64,000 bases of DNA. Source: Labia minor. Its lineage: Eukaryota > Arthropoda > Insecta > Dermaptera > Spongiphoridae. Made by a program: the position numbers and the translations under genes. Below, one piece after another: positions 56,010-64,000 of the stretch; positions within the stretch are counted from its first letter, which is position 1; each line of letters begins with the position of its first letter. The notes under the pieces are model-generated. The model searched no databases, was not told where the DNA came from, and was given only the letters and a program-made list of their open reading frames with translations. The stretch is from assembly GCA_963082975.1 (NCBI GenBank), contig OY720345.1, forward strand, positions 59,006,528-59,070,527. The letters run 5' to 3'.

Positions 56010-56925
56010 CATAGGTTGTGTCGTTGCCATGTTTTTCCATGTTTTTCGGTTTTTGGTAGATTGATTTTGAATTTTTAAGAACCTTATTAAAAATGTTTTA
56101 AGAGCCATGTTGGAGAAACAATTTACCTTTTTACCGACCGACGATAGTAAGGGAGGTATTGTTTTCACACCAAATTTCACATGTGGAGATTTTTACATAT
56201 CTCCACGAATCATGCATTTTCTTAACAGAAAAAAGTATTTTTAGCATGATGTCTGTCCGTCCGTCTGTCCGTCTGTCCGTCTGTCCGTCTGTCCGTCCGT
56301 ATAGATGTGTACAGCCTGAACGGCTAAACAGATTTTGATGAAATTTGGTATATTTACTTAATGCATCAGTGGGATGAATTGATCAACTTTTGGTGCAAAT
56401 CCGGAAACCGGAAGTGGTAGTATTAGCGATCGACGATAGGAAGGAAAGGGTTATTTTCACACCAAATTTCACATGAGGAGATTTTTGTATATATCACCAC
56501 GAATCATGCACTTTGTATTGGTTTTATCCTCGAGAAAAATCATATTTATTAGTTTTTTCTTGATTTAAAATTATATGACGTCATCCAGCCATTCATGACG
56601 TCACAGCCTGGTCTTACATATATATTATAAATAAAATAAAATTAAAAATATTTATGTTATATTCATATCTGTTTTTTATTACATTAATAGATATATTAAA
56701 ATTATTTGAAATTGTTTCTGTAGCTGGAAATTAATTTTTCAAACCGTCGGTCGGTTCGGACCTGGTCAACTTATTTTTTTAGAGCCATGTCGGGAAACCA
56801 CGTAGACCCCATAGACCCCTATTTTCATTTCATGGATCCCCAAATTTGTTATTCGCTGCGGTAGACCCCTTGCAGGCTGCCATAGAGCCCTAAGGGGTCG
56901 ATATAGACCACTTTGGGAACCTCTG
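56010..56925. mobile_element. hAT-like MITE M6 interrupted by HINE-A
   Basis: A perfect 8-bp duplication ATTTAAAA flanks it (56002-56009, 56926-56933). The right end TTGGGAACCTCTG is hAT-like; the left end CATAGGTTGTGTCG is diverged. HINE-A occupies 56133-56773. The sequence agagccatgt occurs on both sides of the insertion (56101-56110 and about 56781-56790). Confidence 0.8.
56133..56773 (+). mobile_element. HINE-A element with long microsatellite and broken hairpin
   Basis: Arm ACCGACCGACG at 56133-56143. The (GTCY)n tract, 56251-56302, is the longest of any copy. ACCGGAAGTG at 56407-56416. Both TGACGTCA boxes are intact (56576-56583, 56596-56603). At the 3' end the hairpin has lost about seven bases (ggacctggtcaactt), leaving no stem. 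Confidence 0.88.
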
Positions 56926-59459
56926 ATTTAAAAGAAATTTTATATTTATTTATTCTTTTAACTTTTATATATTTTGCTCTATATAATAACAATTAAAACT
57001 TTCATAAAAGTTAAATTCAAGAAAAATAAAAAAAAAGATCCATCCATCATCTTGGGTATAAACAAACTTGGTTGCCTAAGGAAGGAATAAGTACAAGTTT
57101 GTTTTTTTTTGCACACGTAAAATTATATTATTTTAATTTGTGTTTATTTTTATACATAAATTGTAAATATAAATATATGTTAATTAAAATTATCAAAGAA
57201 TGAATGAACTGATAAAAAAAACTAATCTGTTTTTTAACTTTAATAAGGAGATGAATTGAAAGAATATTTTTGTGCATCAATTTTTCATTTTTTAAATATG
57301 ATAATTCAAATAAAAAAAAAACAAAAATAAATATTTAGTTGCAATATAAATCTTTAAAATATTTTACATCTACATTTTCAACTTTTTTTTTTAAATTTAT
57401 GATAAGGAGATTTTATAATTAAACTTAATATTCAAATAACAATTTTTTTATTCGATTTATCTAAAATATCTTATGTTCTTATGAAAGAGGATTACTTTAA
57501 ATGCATGTATAGATATCACGTATAGATATAAAATTTAGTTAATTTTCAATTAGAAATAATCTGATGAGATGGAATTTTAAGTTAGACCTTGACTTAGTGT
57601 TTCTTTTATAAATTTCAAATAAAATTTTGGAATTAATCATTATAAACTTGTTTAAAATTTTTAAATAAATAAATTTTTTGTAAATTTTTAGTTGATTTAT
57701 ATTTTATCTTTTTTTTAATTAATTACCCTGAGGTTCCATCATTAAAATGATATAAAATTAATATTTTAAGTTAATTTTTAGAATTTTAAATTTTAATAGT
57801 AATTTTAGTAGTAATTGTTATAATTGTAATGTAAGGCGTGGTCAGTGACTTTAGAGGAAGATAATTGTTTTGTTTTTGTAAGTAGTAGAGCTTCCATATA
57901 ATTATTTAATATATTTATTATTAATTAATATAAAATAACCTTATCTACCCTCTATCCGTCCATGAAATGAAGATCAAAGTCTCTCAATGGTGACTGTAAC
58001 CAACCATCTGAGATCATTCTCACACATCCATGTGGTTAATTGATTCATTTTTTTTTACATAATTTCCAATATATTTTTTTTATTATTTTTAAATATGAAA
58101 ACTATAAATTCAAAAAAAGTATAAAATAAAATTTCCTATCACAGTTTTTGCTCATAAATTATAATCAATTGGTATATATAGAATGTCATTTTTTTCATTT
58201 TTATTATCAGAAAAAAACATGATTCGATTGCATTTAATGTATCTATTATGCATTTTATCTTTCAATACATCAACATAATTACATAAATACACTTTTTTAT
58301 TATTAGAGTGAATTTATTTGATTCTCATCTCCTAATTCAATTCTTTTTTTTTACTTTGTATATTTTTTTATATCCTATAATATTTATCTAAATCAAATCT
58401 ACTTTAATTTTTTTTTTATTTTTTCATACTAAATAATTATGATATAATTTTAAGATTTAAAACCAAAGATAACAAGTCTTATTTAGAATAATTTACTATT
58501 CATATTTTAAATTTTATTCAATAATAATTTTATACAGAAGTAAATGTTTATGGCATAAAAATAAGAAATATTTTTGTTTATTCTCCCCCCTCCCCCTCCC
58601 CATGCAAGTAATTTGTAAATCATTTTTGTAATTCTCGTCAATTAATATATGTTTAATTTTTTTTTACATTTTCTAATATTTCAATTTTCTCGAAAATTTT
58701 TTTCAAGCGATTATAATTTTAAAAAGTTAATTCATCAGAATCATTCAAGTAAATTGATTTTTTTGTATATTTTGAGTTACGAATCTTTAATTTTTATTAT
58801 ATTTTATTTATATAAATTATATTTATTTCTTTTACTGTATTTAAAAAAAAAACTGATTTTTAAAGAAGATACAAATAATAATATTTTTCAAATATTTTTA
58901 AATAATTATTTTTATTTATCTAATTTTTAAATATACAAGTAATTATTTATTTTATTTGAATTTTTTATTATTAAGAATATTGTGATATCTCAGGGAAGAA
59001 ATCTAAAAAAAAGACAAAGTAACTTTCATAATAAAAGAGCTTACTTACTTTTAGGTTGGTATTTTTTTCATTTAAAATTTCTTGATCATATTAACGTCTC
59101 TTTTTCGTTTCTACTTTGCTGTTAAATTAATTTAATTTCTTTCTTTATGATCGATTTGCAATTATGATTTTGATTTCCTTTGCAAATCATCAAATGTAAG
59201 TAACAATTTCTAAAGAGCTAATTTATTTTTTTGTTTTATTCAAAAGTAAATTTTTTAAAAAATTAAGTAAAAGCTAAATATTTATTAATTGGTGAGATAA
59301 TATTATACTATACATATTTTTTTTTTACATTTTCCCACAATTATTTCCATAATTTATATTTTGTAAGTAAATAAAATTTAAATAAGTTCAATTTTTAATA
59401 AATAAAAACTTATTTATATTTCCGTAGCCTTCTTCTTTTAAAGAAATAAATTAAAAATA
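56926..59459. other. Long AT-rich stretch without recognised genes
   Basis: Mostly A/T. Mixed bases at 57830-57890 and 57945-58040 have no supported feature. The 93-codon ORF at 58649-58930 is F/L/I/K/N-rich, as expected by chance in such DNA. Confidence 0.4.
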
Positions 59460-59720
59460 AAATGATTAAGGCATGCAATATGATAGTCGTTCCTCACCAG
59501 CCCTTTCCAAGCTCTAATTTCTTGTAAATTATTATATTAATTTGCGCTGAAATATGTTAATCGAATTCAGACGTTGGCACTTAGTCATTTTGATTACCAA
59601 GCATCAAACACGTAATTAGTATTTAATTTCATTAGAGAAGCTGATGGCATTATAGAAATTCAATCCTAAACACGAACGATATATACACAACAAAATAACC
59701 CAAGAAAATTAATGAGTGAA
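59460..59720. promoter_or_regulatory. Possible conserved non-coding or regulatory island
   Basis: Non-repetitive, mixed-composition block with a cluster of homeodomain-type cores (CGTAATTAGT, TTTCATTAGAG, TATGTTAATCG, GATTACC) and no open frame. Proposed as a candidate enhancer from motif content only. Confidence 0.25.
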
Positions 59721-59984
59721 TCAATCTAATCCTTGTTTTCATTTAAACACTCCAATTTCAACCCTTTTTTTTCTTTCACTATTTGGAAAAAATATAAAAA
59801 TAAATCCATTCCAACTAAGGAAACACTTTTTTTTTTTATTTTTATTTTTTTATAAATATATATATATATATATATATATTTCATTTTATTTCTAATTAAA
59901 ACTAAAATGTGGAATAATTAACATATTTTGAAAAAGATATTCTAAGAATTTTCAATTTGAAAAATTTGGTGATCTCTTTTTTTC
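59721..59984. other. AT-rich sequence with TA run
   Basis: (TA)n at 59855-59879; nothing else recognised. Confidence 0.4.
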
Positions 59985-60110
59985 CTATCCGGATTTAACT
60001 AACCTCGCTCGGTGTGGCGTGGAGAATGGAATGTCGCAAAGATACTTCAAGAATTTAACAAATTCTCTCGATGTGTCTGGTGGAGCGAGTCTTGTGTGTC
60101 GGAATGTCAT
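59985..60110 (-). CDS. Short minus-strand ORF, possible exon
   Basis: A 41-codon frame from an ATG at 60110 reads MTFRHTRLAPPDTSREFVKF, then LKYLCDIPFSTPHRAR and a stop at 59987-59985. The frame stays open upstream into a T-tract (plus strand), for about 57 codons in all. A donor-like GCGAG|GTTAGT lies at 60004/60003. Composition is balanced, unlike the flanks. I recognise no domain. It could be a coding exon, a micro-ORF or chance. Confidence 0.25.
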   Translation of the reverse strand: MTFRHTRLAPPDTSREFVKFLKYLCDIPFSTPHRARLVKSG

Positions 60111-60463
60111 TTGTAAAGAGAATTCATTATTTAAGGGATTGAAGTTATCATTTTTTTTTTTTTTTTAAATTTTTTATTTATTATTTTAAATTTATTTTTG
60201 TTGACATTTGAAAAAAAAATTTTATAATTTCTTTTTCTTTTCAAAAAATGATCTATTTATTTGTGGGTAAGAATTTAAAAAAAAAATATTTGTTTTCTTT
60301 TCATGTAAGAAATTAGTAAAGAAAGTTTGTGAAGATAATATTTCACGACACGATTACCTTGGCAAATTAATTTAATCGATAAAAGGATAAAATTACTTAA
60401 AGTGTAACAAAACACGAGCCAGTTAAGTGGCACCCAATATTTCTTACTCATATACACATATAT

Positions 60464-60502
<39 letters not shown>

Positions 60503-63056
60503 GTATATATATTAAATGCACACCAACCCCCTCCTTAGATAATTTTCCAAACTAACTCAATGACCATTTATAAAAATAAATAAATATCTGTTTTTAATCT
60601 TAAGTTTTTTTTTAAAAAAAATTGTGACTTTCAATTTTAAAAACAAATTTTTAAAGTAAAATTTAAGTGTGTATTAATTGCTGGAGAAATATTGTATTAC
60701 ACCTATTTTTTACATTTTAATGAATTACATATTTTTAATTTATATTGTAAATAAATAAAATAAATAAAATAATTTAATTTTTAATGAAAAAATATCTTAT
60801 TTATTATTATTATATTTTTGTGGTCCTGTCACTATTCTTTTTAATATTTCATCGAATCATATCCACAAATATAATTCAATAAAATATTAATGCAACCTTC
60901 TGACATTTTACCGATTGAACTACTGTTGATTTGTATTTTCATTAGAAACTGCTGAAATTATATTTAAAGTATTGAAAATATTTGAATATCAACCAAAAAA
61001 ATTTTTAATTTGACCAAATTTGTTCTATTTATAAGCCGTTGCTCTAATAACTTAGACATTGCAAGACAAATTTATATCCATATATGAGATATTTTTTTCT
61101 CCCATATAAAACTAAAATTAATTAATTAAATTTAATTATCAATTAATATTTTTTAAAAAAAACTGTAATAACATCAAGAGTCATCTATTACAAATTAAAA
61201 AAAAAATTTTCAATTTGAGTGGATGAATAAAAAGTATTTTTACATTTTTACCAAAAATTTATAAGATACATAAATTTAAGTGTGAACTATAATAGTTCAT
61301 ATTTAAAAATAAAAAAATTAACATCAAAAACAATTTATTTTTTTTTATTTTTTAACCTTATGAATATTTTATTTTTACATTAATTATACTTTTATGTATC
61401 GATACAGATTAAACAGAACTAAGTAATTGTATATATATATCAATATGATTTAAATAACAAATTCAATATAACATAAATTAATTATATTAGGTTGTAGTTA
61501 AATGTGATCCTATTTGAACAAATAGTAATTCATATTGACATTTGAAATCTATATCCAATATAAATATTATAATATTCCAAAACCTAACAAAGAACTTTAA
61601 CAAGTAATCAATTAATTAATTATTATTCCTCTGAGTAATTATTGGATAAAACATTAATGAATTTTAAAGTAAATATAAATAATAAATTAATATAAATTTA
61701 TTAATGACCCTCCTTACGAATTCATAATTAAATTTCAAAATATAAAATATTTATTATTTTTTTTTTCTATTTAGTATTAATTAGCAAAATACTTTAGAAT
61801 AATTGATATCTTTAACTAAATAATTTTAAACACCTGGTTCAAAAAAAAAAAATATTAATTGTTTAAAGTTATAATTTGTAATATTTGAAAAAAAAAAACA
61901 TTGAAAAATATTTCAATGCGGGATTTGAGACTGAATCTTTTTTTATTTGACTAAATATGAAATAAACCACACCAACTCCATTTTATTACTATTTGATTAT
62001 AAATCATTTTTTCTGCGGAAAAAAAGTGTTTATTATAAATACGTTCCTTTTAGTTAGGTTTGGTCCAGTATTTTCTCGAAAGAGAGTGTATTTTACTTTG
62101 AAAACAGCGACTAAATTTAGAGAATATGCTGGATGAGTATTCAGTTCAAAGCTTAATTTATGGATTTTAAAAGAAAAATACTTGTTTTTATTTTAGTAGA
62201 AATTCACAAGACTGTGTACTTTTAATAGTCTAACATTAAATAAAGTTGAAAATTTGACATAGTTAGAGTTGATATTGTTATAGTTGATAACATGAACAAT
62301 AGAATAGCATCTAAATATACAATTGAGGTAATTCAATAAGTCTTATAATTTCCAATTTCTTTTTTTCATTATCAATTTTTAGTTATTTATTTTCGTTTAT
62401 TGAATTTCATAATTTCAATCCATGTTAATAACATATATAAAGATAATCTTATTATTTTCTGTGTTTATTTGGCCAAAAGAGCTAAATTTGGAGTAATTAA
62501 AGTGAAAAATTTCTGATGATGGAAATTTTATAGTAGGTCCATAAATTATTATTAATAGATTATAATTATTACTATATGTCCTTATCATAACTCACCTCCC
62601 ACTTCCCGAATAATCCATATTACAAGCTTAAATATATGATTTTCAGTTGAAATCTCCTCCTATCACATATTTATTCTCCAATTAATTATGAATAAAACAA
62701 TTTCCAATTACGATTATTAATACTAAATAGTAGATTAAAGTAGATGGATAGTAAAGTAAATAATAAATTATTTTTTATCAAACATTTAGCGTATATAGTT
62801 TCAAAGATACAATTATTATAATAGTGTTTAATTCTAAAGATAGTGTTTCCATTATATATTTGTATAGTTTCTTCAAATTTTATATTCTGATAAATTAAAC
62901 AAATTGGTTAAATTTGTGAAACAATGTCTCGGTTAAGATAATTATATATGTATGAAATCTTACAATTTATAAACTTTTCCCCATATACTTTTACTGTACT
63001 GTTTAATAATTTTACATTCTTAAGGTAAAATAAGTACATGTTTATTTTCCATTTTT
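60111..63056. other. Long AT-rich stretch without recognised genes
   Basis: (TA)n at 60467-60501. The 60-codon ORF at 60275-60457 has no domain. A/T-rich throughout, with homopolymer runs and no identifiable repeats. Confidence 0.4.
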
Positions 63057-63183
63057 ACTTTCCCGCATACTTCGTATAAGGGAAGTATTGGAATCGTCAA
63101 AAATTTCGACTTCGAGATTTCGATAGATCTTGACGTTTTAGACCTCCCTGAGTCGGAAAATACCATTTTTCGAATTATGTCTG

Positions 63184-63199
63184 TGTGTGTGTATGTATG

Positions 63200-63229
<30 letters not shown>
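63184..63229 (+). repeat. (TG)n(TATG)n microsatellite
   Basis: Compound tetranucleotide repeat at the centre of HINE-E. Confidence 0.95.
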
Positions 63230-63230
<1 letters not shown>

Positions 63231-63527
63231 TGTCTGTAAACAAATTTACTCAAAAACTAATCAAGCTAGGACTTCGAAATTTGGTACACCGATATTATTC
63301 ACAGTGTGTAGATTTCTATCAAAATTTCGTCAAAATCGGTTAACCGGAAGTGGTACTTTACCTACACTGGTTGCGTTTACCTTTCAAGTAAAGTACCAGT
63401 TTGCTTCGAGATATTTCCTTCCTATTTTGTATATAGATTTAAAAATATGAAAAAAATTCAGATACCAAATTTCATCATGATCTGACTACCGGAAGTGACA
63501 TTTTACCTATAGTAGCGTTTCTTTTTT

Positions 63528-63597
63528 ACCGACCGACGATAGTAAGGGAGGTATTGTTTTCACACCAAATTTCACCTATGGATATTTTTAGGTACCA
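63528..63597 (+). mobile_element. HINE-A 5' fragment inside HINE-E
   Basis: ACCGACCGACGATAGTAAGG through ttcacaccaaatttcacct, ending where HINE-A should read tgtggagattttt. Only the head is present, with no second junction of the usual type. Confidence 0.75.
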
Positions 63598-63680
63598 AGT
63601 TTACACATTCTAAATATTCATTCACAACTCTTTATACCTATTTATATGCGGGAAAGTCTAGGGGAGGACACTCCCGCTTA

Positions 63681-64000
63681 TTATATATATATATATAAAT
63701 TAACTATTGTTGGGTAAAAGTCCCACACTACCGAAGTACAAGAGTTTGAAGGATTTTCCCCTACCTAAATATTAAAAAAAAATATATAACTATAAAAACT
63801 TATATAATTGTTCTTTAAAAAAGTATAATACTATTTTACTCTAGACTAGACTTAATCCTATTCCAAAAACTGACAAAAATAGAGTACATTAAAATTTAAA
63901 TTATTGCCAATAATAGTTTGAAATTAAATTAAAAAATTTTAAATTAATAGTCATATTTGAAATTAATGTTTTTAAGATCTAAATTATTTAGTTTTTTTCT
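63681..64000. other. AT-rich sequence to window end
   Basis: (TA)n at 63682-63697; short mixed bases at 63710-63765; nothing recognised. Confidence 0.4.

Larger units (their letters stand above)
63057..63680 (+). mobile_element. HINE-E element carrying a HINE-A head fragment
   Basis: A perfect 13-bp inverted pair, ACTTTCCCGCATA (63057-63069) and TATGCGGGAAAGT (63645-63657), is followed by the hairpin GGGAG-GACA-CTCCC (63662-63675). The internal (TG)n(TATG)n microsatellite is at 63184-63229. The core is gaaatttggtacac; ACCGGAAGTG occurs twice (63343-63352 and 63488-63497). A 70-base piece of the HINE-A 5' end lies inside at 63528-63597. The layout equals that of HINE-A and B with different sequence. 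The ORFs at 63020-63450 cross the microsatellite and are accidental. Confidence 0.8.

Overview
The window is AT-rich (roughly three quarters A+T) animal nuclear DNA, most likely from an arthropod or similar invertebrate. The evidence is non-LTR retrotransposon debris with an insect-type C-terminal reading frame, mariner remnants, tRNA- and 5S-derived SINE-like repeats, hAT-type miniature elements, and Helentron-like elements with (GTCY)n microsatellites. No bacterial operons, no complete tRNA gene and no complete protein-coding gene were found. The species cannot be fixed from the sequence.

The dominant content is transposon debris. (1) Four families of short elements, here called HINE-A, B, D and E, recur throughout. 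A, B and E share one plan: a 5' inverted-repeat arm after a T-run, an internal tetranucleotide microsatellite, and a matching 3' arm followed by a short hairpin with a 4-nt loop. D has the arms and the microsatellite only. HINE-A lies at 13.4, 34.4, 36.4, 49.0 and 56.1 kb, with pieces at 0.8, 38.8 and 63.5 kb. HINE-B lies at 6.5, 8.1, 21.6, 33.6, 37.0, 37.9 and 41.7 kb. (2) hAT-like MITEs with terminal inverted repeats and mostly clear 8-bp duplications lie at 15.3, 21.9, 28.3, 29.9, 31.0, 48.8-49.8 and 56.0 kb. (3) About sixteen fragments of one non-LTR retrotransposon are present; the longest (5.1-6.1 kb) still shows reverse-transcriptase boxes. (4) There is an internally deleted mariner at 14.0-15.1 kb and a second mariner relic at 39.6 kb. 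(5) tRNA-derived SINEs lie at 10.8, 11.1, 23.9, 25.8 and 48.3 kb. (6) A tandem pair of 5S rRNA-derived units lies at 41.5-41.7 kb. (7) A THAP-finger remnant lies at 44.8 kb.

Nesting gives a relative history. At 48.8-49.8 kb an old hAT MITE holds a second hAT MITE, which holds HINE-A. At 56.0 kb a hAT MITE holds HINE-A. At 21.6 kb HINE-B holds a hAT MITE.

Possible host sequence is limited to a few GC-richer patches: a minus-strand exon-like ORF resembling the first membrane segment of an aquaglyceroporin (50.8-51.0 kb), an exon-like block with good splice sites (33.06-33.17 kb), a GC island with overlapping open frames (46.85-47.4 kb), a short minus-strand ORF with a possible splice donor (60.0-60.1 kb), and non-coding islands that could be regulatory (53.99-54.42 and 59.46-59.72 kb). 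The rest is AT-rich, microsatellite-bearing intergenic or intronic sequence.
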